A stretch of 60,178 nt of DNA from Romeriopsis navalis LEGE 11480 (GTDB lineage Bacteria > Cyanobacteriota > Cyanobacteriia > Leptolyngbyales > Leptolyngbyaceae), in assembly GCF_015207035.1 (NCBI RefSeq), contig NZ_JADEXQ010000026.1:1-60178 (forward strand). The letters are read 5' to 3'. Both the position numbers and the translations under genes were made by a program. This document shows positions 16,508 through 26,832 of this stretch, one piece after another (within the stretch, counting starts at the first letter, position 1; every line of letters starts with the position of its first letter). A model generated the notes under the pieces. The model did not search any database and was not told the origin of the DNA. It worked only from the letters and a program-made list of their open reading frames with translations.

Positions 16508-17701
16508 ATGAATCCAGAGATGACCAAGTTGACCCATGACCTGATGGCTCTCTCCCAGCAACGTGCCACTGGAGAGCTTGTCGTTCGATATAAAAATGAA
16601 GCGGTACCGGCGTGGAAACTGTATTTCTACATGGGCCGACTTGTCTATGCCACAGGGGGCAGTCACTCGGTGCGCCGTTGGTATCGTGCCATGAAGCAAC
16701 ATTGTCCCGAGTTGCTCAATAGCGGTTGGCTGAATGACTCAGCGGCCACCGAGCAACCGTGGGAAGTTGATTTGCTCAACCAAATGGTGGCTCAGAATTT
16801 AATCACCACAGCCCAAGCCAAGTTAATCACCCAAAGTATTGTCCAAGAGGTGATGTTTGCGCTGATTGAAGAGCGATTCCTGACCAGTCAATGGAAGCCC
16901 AACGTCAAAATCGCCCAGCATAGCGCGTTCCTATCGGTAGAACAGGTGATTACTGATGCGCAGAAGATGCGCGATGGTTGGCGGGGATCGGGACTGGGCT
17001 ATTTACAAGATTGGATGGTCCAGTTTTCCCCGGATCTTGCCCCCATTCTCAAGAGCCCCCCAAACCTGGCATCCCAGGTTTCCCAAGCAACATTCCAAAG
17101 TATGATTCGACTTTTGCAGGGGAAGTTAACCCTGTGGGATGTGTCGTTACACATGCGGCGTCCCTTAGCCGATGTGATGCGGGTGTTGATGCCATTTATC
17201 CGCCAAGGCGTGATTGAGCTGCAAAATATCCCCGATGTGCCCGCCCCTTGTGCGGTGCCAATGGCAAGCGATCCGCTGCTCTCGAGTCAGCCGAAGTCAT
17301 TGATCGCTTGTATCGATGATAGTCCGGCGATCGGACAGATTATGGAGTCAATTTTGACCCCCCAGGGTTACGAAGTACTATCGATTCTCAATCCCTTGCA
17401 AGGCATTAGCATTTTGCTGGAGCGCAAGCCAGATTTGATTTTCCTCGACTTGGTGATGCCCAATACGAACGGCTATGAGCTATGCACGTTCCTGCGGAAA
17501 ACCACTTCGTTCCAGGAAACCCCGATTATTATTTTGACGGGTAACGATGGCGTGATCGATCGCGTGCGGGCCAAACTTACAGGCGCATCGGAGTTCTTAG
17601 GTAAGCCACCAGAACCACAAAAGGTATTGCAAACAGTGCAAAAACATCTCGGGGGTGAGGTATCTGAAACAGCCACTGATAGCGGCTATGCGGTAATTTA
17701 A
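16508..17701 (+). CDS. pixG: PatA-type response regulator PixG
   Basis: A 397-residue protein. Residues 1-240 form the PatA/DUF4388-like N-terminal region (LMALSQQRATGELVV, YFYMGRLVYATGG). Residues 265-385 are a CheY-like receiver with acidic pocket IDDS, the phosphoacceptor D314 in FLDLVMPN, and the K of FLGKPP. PixG and its relatives (PilG-like regulators, PatA) act with type IV pili in phototaxis. It opens the pix block but has its own perfect terminator, so it can be transcribed apart from pixHIJL. Confidence 0.88.
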   Translation: MNPEMTKLTHDLMALSQQRATGELVVRYKNEAVPAWKLYFYMGRLVYATGGSHSVRRWYRAMKQHCPELLNSGWLNDSAATEQPWEVDLLNQMVAQNLITTAQAKLITQSIVQEVMFALIEERFLTSQWKPNVKIAQHSAFLSVEQVITDAQKMRDGWRGSGLGYLQDWMVQFSPDLAPILKSPPNLASQVSQATFQSMIRLLQGKLTLWDVSLHMRRPLADVMRVLMPFIRQGVIELQNIPDVPAPCAVPMASDPLLSSQPKSLIACIDDSPAIGQIMESILTPQGYEVLSILNPLQGISILLERKPDLIFLDLVMPNTNGYELCTFLRKTTSFQETPIIILTGNDGVIDRVRAKLTGASEFLGKPPEPQKVLQTVQKHLGGEVSETATDSGYAVI

Positions 17702-17755
17702 GCCAAGCGTATTTGCCTGGGATGGGCAATTCGGCATTGGTCATCCAGTCAGTCC

Positions 17756-17808
17756 TCAGCGTTGGTGTCGTAATGATGTGATCATTACGACACCAACGCT
17801 GATTTTTT
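17756..17808 (+). terminator. Perfect rho-independent terminator after pixG
   Basis: Two 22-base arms (17756-17777 and 17781-17802) are perfect complements with a GTG loop, followed by six T (17803-17808). One of the strongest terminators in the window. Confidence 0.95.
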
Positions 17809-18237
17809 ATGGCGGTGGCCTTAACGCCGATCGCCATAATTAGCCGATATCTTGATCAGCAACCAAGCGGTGAGTTTCTATGTATGTTTCCGGATCTTTA
17901 CCATTAAAGACTACCGGCAACAATCAATTTTCCGTGATCTTAAGGACGGTGAAACAAGGGTGAATGTCCTGATACACAGGGCTTTTACTGTAGGTATTAG
18001 TAGTTGGAGATCAGCAGTTTCCTAGGGTAATGAACTGTTGATTGGTGAAGGATTATCGAAGCGTTTTGATCACGAGAATCTGAATTGAGAAATCTTAGTT
18101 GAGAGATCTCATTTGATCGTTGACGTCTGGGCTTGTAGATACCCCCGCGTTTCCGGTTCAGGCCCGTAGCAGGTTGCACGGTGTGCTTGGACCTTGGCCA
18201 TTAAATTTACTGTTTTAATTGAATCGGAGAAACTTGC
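17809..18237. other. Intergenic before pixH, promoter region
   Basis: About 430 bases without a gene between a strong terminator and pixH, so pixHIJL must be transcribed from a promoter here. No specific element was recognised. Confidence 0.5.
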
Positions 18238-18600
18238 ATGGCAACGGTTCTTGTGGTTGATGATACCTTGACGGAAATCGAAATCATCACGAAGACGCTT
18301 CAGGCGGCTGGCTTTTCCACCATTACTGCGAATAGCAGTGAAGTCGCCAAATTAAAAATCAATGAGCAGCGCCCCGATGCGATCGTGCTCGACATTGTCT
18401 TACCCGGCGAAAGTGGTTTTGAACTTTGCCGCGAACTCAAAGACGATCCGGCAACTTCAACGATTCCGGTGATTTTGTGTTCCACCAAAGATAGTGAAAT
18501 GGATAAGTTTTGGGGCCTGAAACAAGGGGCAGCATCCTATTTGACGAAGCCAATTGTCGGCGAAGATTTGGTCCGCACGATGCAGGCTCTCGTGAAATAA
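18238..18600 (+). CDS. pixH: CheY-like response regulator PixH
   Basis: A 120-residue stand-alone receiver domain: acidic pocket VVDD at 6-9, phosphoacceptor D52 in IVLDIVLPGESG, and the conserved K in YLTKPI. In the pix pathway PixH receives phosphate from PixL and opposes or tunes PixG. It lies 30 bases ahead of pixI. Confidence 0.9.
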   Translation: MATVLVVDDTLTEIEIITKTLQAAGFSTITANSSEVAKLKINEQRPDAIVLDIVLPGESGFELCRELKDDPATSTIPVILCSTKDSEMDKFWGLKQGAASYLTKPIVGEDLVRTMQALVK

Positions 18601-18630
18601 TCCGAATCCCATAATCATCGAGGTAGATGG

Positions 18631-19119
18631 ATGACAAATGTCGCATCCCCCCCCGAAACCCAGAATTTTCTGAGTTTTTCGGTCAACTCACAGGTTGCTG
18701 GCTTACTTCCCTCCTTGCAGTTGGTGGAAGTCCTGTCGGTGACAACCGAATCGATTGTGCCAATTTCGGGCACGGCGGAAGCGGTAATGGGGGTTTGTAA
18801 TTGGCGCGGTGAAGTTCTTTGGCTGATTGATGTGGGGGCCACGCTGCAAGCCGGTCGCCTCTGTGATCATAATTTGCTCTTACCGCAATACAACGTGATT
18901 ATCGCGAAATCACCCCAAGGTCCGGTTGGACTTGTGGTCGAAACTGTCGGCCAAATGTGTTGGGTTGATCCGAATGATGTCGCACCAGCACCACCATTGG
19001 GGCAAACCCCAACGGCGTCGCTGCCACCGCTGCCCTATTTGCAGGGCTATTGGCAGTCGCCAGAGCAGTCAGAAATCTTTGCAATCCTCGATCTCGAGCG
19101 CCTGCTGCAAGCCCTCTAG
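18631..19119 (+). CDS. pixI: CheW-like adaptor PixI
   Basis: A 162-residue CheW-domain protein ([60 protein letters not shown]). CheW proteins couple the receptor to the CheA kinase, here PixJ to PixL. It is placed between pixH and pixJ, the order known from Synechocystis. Confidence 0.9.
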   Translation: MTNVASPPETQNFLSFSVNSQVAGLLPSLQLVEVLSVTTESIVPISGTAEAVMGVCNWRGEVLWLIDVGATLQAGRLCDHNLLLPQYNVIIAKSPQGPVGLVVETVGQMCWVDPNDVAPAPPLGQTPTASLPPLPYLQGYWQSPEQSEIFAILDLERLLQAL

Positions 19120-19184
19120 CTGCTAAAACTGCACTTTTCCATTCGCATTGCTCACTGTTTGAATTTCTAAGGACTATTGTTGCC

Positions 19185-22016
19185 ATGATGTCGCCAAATG
19201 ATAATCAGCCCGAAATGAATCCCCAAGATGCGGCCCTAGACGCAGCTGCCCCAACGGAGCTCGATCCGCAATTAGTTGGGAAGTTTGCGGAAACAGCCAC
19301 CGCCGAAGCAACGGTCGTTGAGCCACCCTTGGATACACCGACGCGGATTGCACCGAAGTTGAATCTGCGGACGAAAGCGACCATTTTAGCCGTGTTGCTG
19401 GGCACAGTGCCGATCGCGACGGTTGGTGGTATTGGCTTTTTGGCGGCAAACAATACCCTCGACAAACAGATCAATCAACAGCATAAAGCTGAGACGGATG
19501 AGCTGATTGATAAAGTCAACCGCTTTATCTTTGAGCGCTATGGTGATATTCAGATTATTGCGCAGCAATCGGTATTTGCAGAACCGGCGAAGGGGGATGC
19601 CGCCGCCAAGTCAAAGGTCAAAAAGCAGGCAGTCTTAGAGACATTTAAGAAAACCTATGGGGTTTACGATAGCATTGCCTTTTTCGATACGCGCGGTAAT
19701 GTGCTCGCCCAAACCTCGGGGGATAAGTTAAAGAATCACGCCGATCGTGCGTATTTCCAAGAAGTGATCAAAACCGGTGAGCCCGTTGTTGGCCAACCGA
19801 TGCAGTCGAAGTCTTCTGGCAAATGGTCCGTCCACTTTGCCGCGCCAGTGATCAATCCCAATACCAAGCAGGTCGTGGGCGTTGTCCGTTCACGATTGCC
19901 CATTACGACATTGAAGACGATTACCTTAACCTTTAATAAGGACTATCAATTCTTCAATGAAGATGGCACCATCTTCTTGTCAAATGGCGATAAGTTACCC
20001 GCCAGTAAAATTCAGGAAATTTTTGCGACCATTCCGAAGCCTTCGGCAATGCAGTCCACCGCCCCGACAATTGCGCGGGCAAATAATGATTCCCGCGATA
20101 AACTCTTGGGCTATGCCACCACCCGGCCGCTCCAAAGCATGCCCAACTTAAATTGGGGCGTGGCTTATACGGAAGATAAGGATAAAGCCTTCCAAGCCGT
20201 CATCGATTTGGCCTCGGCGCTGGGATTGGGCACCATCGCCACGGGTGTGATTGTCTCCACGATCGCCATTGCTTTAGTCTCACGCACCACGAAATCACTC
20301 CAAGCAGCAACCGATGCCGTTGAGAAAATCGGTCAAGGGGATCTCGATACACGTTTAGAAGTCGATCGCCAAGACGAGTTTGGGCGATTGGGCGAGAACA
20401 TCAACGAGATGGTTGAACAGCTCCAAGTTGTCTTGGCCAAACAAGCACAACAGGCGAAGTATGCGCAAATTGTCAACCAGATTGTCAGTGAGCTACGGGG
20501 TTCGCTGAAACGGGAGGATATTCTGACTACAGCGACAACATCGTTGCTGCAGCACCTCGAGACCGATCGAGTCGTCGTCTATAACTTCCACGATGATTTT
20601 AATGGCACCGTCATCGCCGAAGCGGTGAAGCCAGAATACCGCCCAATTTTGCATGAAGTTGTCCAAGATCCTTTCCGCGAGGGTCTGATCGAAGAGTATC
20701 GCCAGGGCCGTGTGCGGGCTATGAATGACATTGTGGCCGAGAACTTGACCCAGTGTCATGCAGAACTGCTGGCCGCCTTCCAAATTCGTGCCAGTGTCGT
20801 AGCGCCACTGATGCAAGAAGGTGAATTGGTGGGCTTACTCTGTGCCCATGAATGTGGTGGACCGCGCCAGTGGCAGACCGAAGAGGTGGAGATGTTTAGC
20901 CAAGTCGCCATACAGGTCGGTTATGCCCTAGAGCAAGCACATCTGTTGAACTATGCTGAAACCGCTCGCTTGGAAGCACGGCAGGAAGCCGATGCCCGCA
21001 CCCAAGAGCAAAAGGATCAAAAAGAAATGCTCCAACGGCGGGCCTTAGAGCTACTGATGGAAGTCGACCCAGTCTCCCAAGGTGACTTGACGATTCGGGC
21101 CAAGGTGACACCGGATGAAATGGGGACGATCGCCGATTCCTATAATTCGATTATTCGGTCCCTGCGACAGTTGGTTGTGGATGTGCAAGGGGCAACGGAG
21201 ACGGTGGCTCAAACCGCATCGAGTAATGAATCCTCGGTACAACAGCTATCGGAAGAAGCACGACAGCAAATGACCGCCATTACGGCAGCGCTGTTGCAGG
21301 TGCAGGAAACCGTAGAATCGGTGAAAGGTGTTACAACCCGCGCCGTTGAAGCAGAACAAGGAGTCAAACTGGCCGCTGCCGCGATTGCTGACGGTGACAT
21401 CGCGATGAACAAAACAGTGGAAGGAATCTCAACGATTCGTGAAACCGTTTCGGAAACCGCGAAGAAAGTGAAGCGCCTGGGTGAAGCCTCCCAGAAGATC
21501 TCGAAGGTGGTCAACCTGATTAACGGTTTCGCGGCACAGACCAACTTGCTCGCACTCAATGCAGCAATTGAAGCCGCCCGTGCAGGTGAAGAAGGTCGGG
21601 GTTTCGCCGTGGTTGCAGAAGAAGTGCGTTCCCTAGCCCAGCAGTCGTCGTCCGCCACCGAGGAAATCGAACAGTTAGTCGAAGAGATCCAGACCCAAAC
21701 CAATGAAGTGGTCCTAGCTATGGAAGCCGGTACAGAGCAGGTCGTCGAAGGGACGCAGATGGTGGAAGAAACCCGCAGCAAGCTGAACGAAATCACCTCG
21801 GTGAGTTCGACGATTCAGCGCTTGATTGGCGAAATCACCGAAGCGACAGCGGTACAAACACAGGCTTACGAAACCGTAAGTCAGACGATGGAGCAGGTGG
21901 CAACGATCGCCGATGATAGCTCCAAGCAGTCTGACGATGTGGCGAAATCCTTCTCCCGCCTACTCGATGTAGCCGACGCATTGCAAGTGAGTGTAGCCCA
22001 GTTTAAGGTCAGCTAA
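19185..22016 (+). CDS. pixJ: Methyl-accepting photoreceptor PixJ-like
   Basis: A 943-residue protein from the ATG at 19185; the upstream part of the frame overlaps pixI and is not used. Order: cytoplasmic N-terminus, membrane segment ([22 protein letters not shown]), periplasmic Cache-like domain, second membrane segment ([17 protein letters not shown]), HAMP, one GAF domain, a second HAMP-like region and a methyl-accepting signalling tip ([31 protein letters not shown]). The GAF keeps the bilin-attachment Cys-His (C524-H525), but where DXCF-type GAFs have a second cysteine it reads QDPF (494-497). AAGGA precedes the start. It should signal light direction to PixL. Confidence 0.88.
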   Translation: MMSPNDNQPEMNPQDAALDAAAPTELDPQLVGKFAETATAEATVVEPPLDTPTRIAPKLNLRTKATILAVLLGTVPIATVGGIGFLAANNTLDKQINQQHKAETDELIDKVNRFIFERYGDIQIIAQQSVFAEPAKGDAAAKSKVKKQAVLETFKKTYGVYDSIAFFDTRGNVLAQTSGDKLKNHADRAYFQEVIKTGEPVVGQPMQSKSSGKWSVHFAAPVINPNTKQVVGVVRSRLPITTLKTITLTFNKDYQFFNEDGTIFLSNGDKLPASKIQEIFATIPKPSAMQSTAPTIARANNDSRDKLLGYATTRPLQSMPNLNWGVAYTEDKDKAFQAVIDLASALGLGTIATGVIVSTIAIALVSRTTKSLQAATDAVEKIGQGDLDTRLEVDRQDEFGRLGENINEMVEQLQVVLAKQAQQAKYAQIVNQIVSELRGSLKREDILTTATTSLLQHLETDRVVVYNFHDDFNGTVIAEAVKPEYRPILHEVVQDPFREGLIEEYRQGRVRAMNDIVAENLTQCHAELLAAFQIRASVVAPLMQEGELVGLLCAHECGGPRQWQTEEVEMFSQVAIQVGYALEQAHLLNYAETARLEARQEADARTQEQKDQKEMLQRRALELLMEVDPVSQGDLTIRAKVTPDEMGTIADSYNSIIRSLRQLVVDVQGATETVAQTASSNESSVQQLSEEARQQMTAITAALLQVQETVESVKGVTTRAVEAEQGVKLAAAAIADGDIAMNKTVEGISTIRETVSETAKKVKRLGEASQKISKVVNLINGFAAQTNLLALNAAIEAARAGEEGRGFAVVAEEVRSLAQQSSSATEEIEQLVEEIQTQTNEVVLAMEAGTEQVVEGTQMVEETRSKLNEITSVSSTIQRLIGEITEATAVQTQAYETVSQTMEQVATIADDSSKQSDDVAKSFSRLLDVADALQVSVAQFKVS

Positions 22017-22035
22017 CTGCCGGTCCTGTTTCATC

Positions 22036-22073
22036 GCTAGGAGCGTCGTGGAACCATCACACGGGCTCCTAGC
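22036..22073. other. Hairpin between pixJ and pixL
   Basis: Nine-base arms GCTAGGAGC (22036-22044) and GCTCCTAGC (22065-22073) with a 20-base loop and no T-run. A second small hairpin lies at 22113-22130. These may protect or attenuate the message between pixJ and pixL. Confidence 0.5.
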
Positions 22074-22187
22074 ACTGACCATTTAACATGATTTGTCAGC
22101 CTCATGTTGCCGTTCGGTTTGCCGACCGAATGATGTCTACTTCGTTCTGCCGCGCACCCCAACCATATCGCCATTGTTAGTTGTCTT

Positions 22188-25100
22188 ATGTTGAGCTTCG
22201 ACTCTGAGATTCAAGATCAGGCTTATCAGTTTTTTGTCCAGGAAGCCGTCGAGTTTCTGCAAATCCTGGAAACTGGTTTGATTGATCTAACGCAAGATCA
22301 CAGTACCCCTAAAGTCCACGAACTGATGCGCGCGGCCCACTCGATTAAGGGTGGTGCAGCAAGTATTGGTTTGAATAGCATTAAGCAACTGGCCTATCAG
22401 TTGGAAGATTGCTTGCGGGCACTGTACCAAGATACGGTGGTGGTCGATACAGAACTCGAAGACTTACTGCTCCAAGCCTTTGATTGTTTGCAGGGGCCAT
22501 TGCTTCAGCAGGTTGAAACCGGCGAACATGATGAGGAAGCCGCGTTAGCGGCGGCGGAGCCCGTCTATATTGCCTTGGTCGAGCGTCTGGGCGAGGCGCT
22601 AGAGCAAGTTGACGCCGCCATGCCAACTTCAGCCGAACTGGGGATTGATATTGTCCAAGCAATTTTTGCGGGCGATGTGCAGAATGGGATTCAACGGATT
22701 GAGCAGGTGCTCTCAAATCCGAATCAGCAGGAACTCGTGGGGGAAATTCGGGCCCAAGCGGAAGTTTTTGTCGGCGTGGGGGAATTAGTCAACTTACCCG
22801 GCTGGGTGTCGATCGCCCAAGCCATCTTAGCGGCGATTCAGCAGTCCCCGGACCAGGCACGACAGATTGCCGAAATTGCCACCGTTGATTTGAAAGCCGC
22901 CCAAAAAATTGTGCTGGATGGCGATCGCGTAACGGGCGGCGCACCGAGTACGGCGTTGCTGGCCTATAGCGGCGATCCGGCTGAGGCCCCCGCGGCGGAA
23001 TTACCAACGCCCACGGCACCCGAAGTTGAGGAAGTATCACCGCAGACCTTCGATACCTTTGATAATGCCGAACGAATTGCAGCCGCGGCCACGGTCTTTG
23101 AGGAAATCCCAATTGCCTCAATGTCCGAAGACCCAATCGATTTTGAGGCACTGCCGACGGAACAGCTAGATGAGCTGTTTGGGTTGGCGATGGACCCACT
23201 GGATGACTTTTTTGCGGCGGAGCAGGCGTCGATGCCCACGGTGGATCCCGTATTGGATCAACCGGATGAAGTTACGACTGACGCGCTGGACTTCGCAGCG
23301 GAAACGCCACCGATCGACAATACATCGGAGTCCATGCTCGCGGTGGATATTCCGGCACCACCACTACCGGCGGACGCCACACCCTTGGCCGCGCTGCCGA
23401 CAGATGAGGCCATTTCTTCGGATGATTTTGCGAATTTAGATGCGTTCTTTGATTTAGCGCTGACCGATGAGCCGCTACCTCTTACCGATGCGCCCTTTGA
23501 TTTGTCGCAGGATTTGATGGCCGATGCACCGACTCCAGAGGCGTCGGAACCATCAGAATTGGAGGCAACAAATCCGATCGAGCACAGTGCGGCAGAATCG
23601 ATCGAGCCTGCATCGGAGTCGATCGAACTCGCACAATCAACAGTTGCGATTCCACTGCCGCCACCATTAGAGACAGAAACCGCAGCCCTCCCCGTACAAG
23701 TTGAATTCCCATCATCACCAATAACACCGCTGGCAACACCGGCCAGTGACATTACCAGTGACACAACCGATGCGCCTGCGGACCCAGAAGATGCAACCCT
23801 AGAAACTGCAACCGCCGCACCAGAAAGCCTGGATACAATGATTTATCATTTGGTCGATCAACCCGATGATGTCATCGCCCAGATCGCAGCAGAGACAGCT
23901 CCAACCGCCACAGTGACGCCAGAGCTGGAAGCGGACAATGCGGCATCAGTTGCACCGCCGGTACCAGTTGCGCCTGCAACGGTGCGTGACACGGCTGAGG
24001 CGAATCGGGTTGAAGCAGAAGCGCAGAATTTAGCATCGCTGTCACTCAATGCCACAGTGCCGGAACAAGCGGTGGCGCTGCCGCTAGCAGCAGATGCATC
24101 CGTCGATACCCAGATTCAGAATTTGCTGGATAATGCCGATCGTGGGGTTTATCACGAACCGCCCCGTAGCGTTAATCGATCGACAACCACAATTAAACGC
24201 CGCCCTGCGAATGCCGCCGCCAGTTCCAATAACGTCGTGCGAGTCGATTTGGCCCGCCTAGAGCAAATCAATAATCGGGTAGGCGCGATGGTGACACAGG
24301 AAAATGCCACCATGCTGCAAAACCAGCAATTGCAAATGACCGCCAAGGTAATGCTGCAACGCTTTACCCAATTTGAAGAAATTGCCCGCCAGATTGGCAC
24401 CTGGAGTGACCAATCACAAAAGCAACGCGCAAATCTGAAACAACAACAGCAGCAAGTCGTTCAGCCAGCCGCAAGCACCGATTCGACATGGCAGGATGAC
24501 TTCGATCCATTGCAGATGGATACCTATGGTGAACTGTATGGCTTCGCCCAGGAAATGCTAGAACTGATGGCGCAGATCGGCGAAGGAATGCGCGACATCA
24601 GTCAAATTAGTCAGCAAGCCGTCAGCAGTCAACAGAAGCAACAACAGACGCTCAAACAAATTCGGGATGACTTACTCTGGGCCCGCATGTTGCCGTTGGG
24701 AGATTTATTGCAACGGTTTCCCCGCATGATGCGTGACCTGTCAAACCGCTATGGTAAACCCGTCAAGCTGGACTTATCCGGGACCCATACGCTGGTGGAC
24801 AAATCGATCTTGCAGAGTCTCTACGATCCCATGGTACATTTACTGCGCAATGGATTTGACCATGGCATTGAGTCACCCGAAGAACGACTGGCACAGGATA
24901 AACCGGCCCAGGCGACGATCGCCATTCGGGCCTATCATCGCGGGAACCAAACCTATATCGAAATTGCCGATGATGGCCGGGGGATTGACCCAGAACGGAT
25001 TCGGGCCAAAATCATTGAGCATGAACTGTTAACCACCGCCGAAGCGGAGCGGCTATCGGCCCAAGAGATTTACCAATACTTATTTGCTGCTGGCTTTTCG

Positions 25101-26150
25101 ACAGCGGGCAAGGTGAGTGAATTATCCGGTCGCGGAGTGGGATTAGATGCGGTTAAGTCCCAAGTGACCAGTCTCAAAGGATCGGTATCGGTCGCGTCCC
25201 AAATGGGCGAAGGCACCACATTTACGCTGCAATTGCCATTGACCTTAACCGTGGCCTCGTTGCTCGTATTTACGGTGCAGAACTGTATGATGGCGGCCCC
25301 GATCGATGCACTCAAAGCGATTATTTCCGTACCGAAGCGCCACATCCAAATGCAACAGGGGCGGAAAATCTATCACTGGGATGGCCAGCCCGTACCACTC
25401 TGTCCGCGCAGTCAGTTTTTGAATGCTTATCCGCTGCCCCGGCAAATGCCCGACGAATTTAAAGCAATGCCGTTGCCCAAGGATGAGATGGTGACGTTAT
25501 TAGTGATTGAGCTAGCGGATCGGCAAGTAATGGGCCTGGCTGCCGATCAGATTTTGCAGGAGCAGGAACTGGCGATTAAGCCCTTTGGGAAGGCGATTTC
25601 GGCCCCACATTATTTCTATGGCTGCACCATCCTGGGAAATGGCTTACTCGTACCAGTTTTGGATGTCCAAGCATTAGCTAAGCCAGAAACCCTGGTCCCC
25701 AAACCCATTGCCCACGAATCCCTTTCCCTGGACGATATTCGCGATCGCTCGACGATGACCGGCGTGGCAATCGATCGCACACCGGTGATTTTGGTCGTGG
25801 ACGATTCCCTCACGACACGACAAACTCTCGCCCTGACACTGCAAAAAGCGGGTTACCGGGTCTTACAAGCTAAAGATGGGCGGGAAGGCTTGGAGCAAGT
25901 AGAGCGCGAACCGGATATTCAAGCCGTCTTCTCTGATGTGGAAATGCCGCGCATGAACGGGTTTGAGTTCCTGGGACAATGTCGTCAGAAATATACCAAG
26001 GAACAACTCCCGATTATTATGCTGACCTCCCGTGGCGGTGATAAACATCGCCAAATTGCCAAATTTATGGGGGCGAATGAATATCTGACGAAGCCCTATC
26101 TGGCAGTCGATATCCTCAAGAGTTTGGAAGCTGTGCTACCCCAGAAATAA
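22188..26150 (+). CDS. pixL: Hybrid CheA histidine kinase PixL
   Basis: A 1320-residue protein. The Hpt domain has the phosphorylated H51 in RAAHSIKGGA. Residues about 270-650 are a very long acidic, proline- and alanine-rich linker. Then come a dimerisation region and an ATPase domain (LLRNGFDHGIESPEER near 885, ADDGRGID near 927, GRGVGLDAVK near 983), a CheW domain (about 1035-1190), and a receiver with acidic pocket at D1205-D1206 and D1250 in FSDVEMP. PixL takes the PixJ signal and passes phosphate to PixG/PixH. Several long antisense frames in the linker are artefacts of its composition. Confidence 0.93.
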   Translation: MLSFDSEIQDQAYQFFVQEAVEFLQILETGLIDLTQDHSTPKVHELMRAAHSIKGGAASIGLNSIKQLAYQLEDCLRALYQDTVVVDTELEDLLLQAFDCLQGPLLQQVETGEHDEEAALAAAEPVYIALVERLGEALEQVDAAMPTSAELGIDIVQAIFAGDVQNGIQRIEQVLSNPNQQELVGEIRAQAEVFVGVGELVNLPGWVSIAQAILAAIQQSPDQARQIAEIATVDLKAAQKIVLDGDRVTGGAPSTALLAYSGDPAEAPAAELPTPTAPEVEEVSPQTFDTFDNAERIAAAATVFEEIPIASMSEDPIDFEALPTEQLDELFGLAMDPLDDFFAAEQASMPTVDPVLDQPDEVTTDALDFAAETPPIDNTSESMLAVDIPAPPLPADATPLAALPTDEAISSDDFANLDAFFDLALTDEPLPLTDAPFDLSQDLMADAPTPEASEPSELEATNPIEHSAAESIEPASESIELAQSTVAIPLPPPLETETAALPVQVEFPSSPITPLATPASDITSDTTDAPADPEDATLETATAAPESLDTMIYHLVDQPDDVIAQIAAETAPTATVTPELEADNAASVAPPVPVAPATVRDTAEANRVEAEAQNLASLSLNATVPEQAVALPLAADASVDTQIQNLLDNADRGVYHEPPRSVNRSTTTIKRRPANAAASSNNVVRVDLARLEQINNRVGAMVTQENATMLQNQQLQMTAKVMLQRFTQFEEIARQIGTWSDQSQKQRANLKQQQQQVVQPAASTDSTWQDDFDPLQMDTYGELYGFAQEMLELMAQIGEGMRDISQISQQAVSSQQKQQQTLKQIRDDLLWARMLPLGDLLQRFPRMMRDLSNRYGKPVKLDLSGTHTLVDKSILQSLYDPMVHLLRNGFDHGIESPEERLAQDKPAQATIAIRAYHRGNQTYIEIADDGRGIDPERIRAKIIEHELLTTAEAERLSAQEIYQYLFAAGFSTAGKVSELSGRGVGLDAVKSQVTSLKGSVSVASQMGEGTTFTLQLPLTLTVASLLVFTVQNCMMAAPIDALKAIISVPKRHIQMQQGRKIYHWDGQPVPLCPRSQFLNAYPLPRQMPDEFKAMPLPKDEMVTLLVIELADRQVMGLAADQILQEQELAIKPFGKAISAPHYFYGCTILGNGLLVPVLDVQALAKPETLVPKPIAHESLSLDDIRDRSTMTGVAIDRTPVILVVDDSLTTRQTLALTLQKAGYRVLQAKDGREGLEQVEREPDIQAVFSDVEMPRMNGFEFLGQCRQKYTKEQLPIIMLTSRGGDKHRQIAKFMGANEYLTKPYLAVDILKSLEAVLPQK

Positions 26151-26208
26151 ATTATCTGACGCGTGCATCTGACGCAATCCCTGAATCATTCATTGTCTGA
26201 CTCGCTCT

Positions 26209-26718
26209 ATGTTTACCACTCATCCTCAATCCCGTAGTCGTCGTGCCCAAGTGAAGGTGCCCTTAATGGTGGTGCGCTTTCCGACGTTGCATTTGGCCTT
26301 TGATATGGCCCAATTGCAGCAGGTCATCCCCATGCCGGTGGTGGAATACAATGCCACACAGCTACTGGGTTTAGCGATGGTGGATCTGGGCCAGACGGAG
26401 GTCCCAGATCAGCGCAAGGTGATTGTGGTGGACTTGCATCGCAAGCTCTATGATGCCAGCCTCGATCAGCCCAGTCATTTACTGCTGTTTAAGGGAAATA
26501 ATGGCCTGTTGTATGGGGTGCCCGTGGCAACGTTACCGGAAATTGTGCCGATCGACGCCGATTTATTGCTTGATCAAGAAGATGATGTCGCGGATCGCCA
26601 AGTCGTCGGGATTACCCGCCAAGTCGTGAAACTCCCAGGTCCCGGCGGTGAGCGGACGCTATTTGTGGTTGAGGCGAATAGTTTGGCCCAGGAAGTTCGC
26701 AATTTAGCCGGTGGCTAA
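26209..26718 (+). CDS. CheW-domain protein, extra copy
   Basis: A 169-residue CheW-like protein (LMVVRFPTLHLAFDMAQLQQVIPMP, GLAMVDLGQ, KVIVVDLHRKL, GVPVATLPEIVPID). It lies 58 bases after pixL and is probably in the same operon. It is distinct from PixI and could be a second adaptor, or a CheV-like tuner without a receiver. Reference pix loci as I recall them do not end with such a gene. Confidence 0.78.
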   Translation: MFTTHPQSRSRRAQVKVPLMVVRFPTLHLAFDMAQLQQVIPMPVVEYNATQLLGLAMVDLGQTEVPDQRKVIVVDLHRKLYDASLDQPSHLLLFKGNNGLLYGVPVATLPEIVPIDADLLLDQEDDVADRQVVGITRQVVKLPGPGGERTLFVVEANSLAQEVRNLAGG

Positions 26719-26731
26719 GATACGCGGCAGT

Positions 26732-26752
26732 GATCGGCAGGACTAGCCGATC
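26732..26752. other. Hairpin after the chemotaxis block
   Basis: Arms GATCGGC and GCCGATC with a 7-base loop, 14 bases past the CheW stop. There is no clear T-run; a possible weak terminator. Confidence 0.4.
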
Positions 26753-26832
26753 GGGAAATTCGATTGTAAGCTCTAGGGAGACCCCGCCACACTGTGTGGT
26801 TGGGGCATTATTTGTTTGTCTTTAGGGTATTT

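Noticed and set aside
23258-23764. Long minus-strand frame of 168 codons inside pixL
   Set aside because: Its Ser/Gly/Ala-rich composition is the mirror of the low-complexity linker of pixL on the other strand; no ribosome site or family resemblance.
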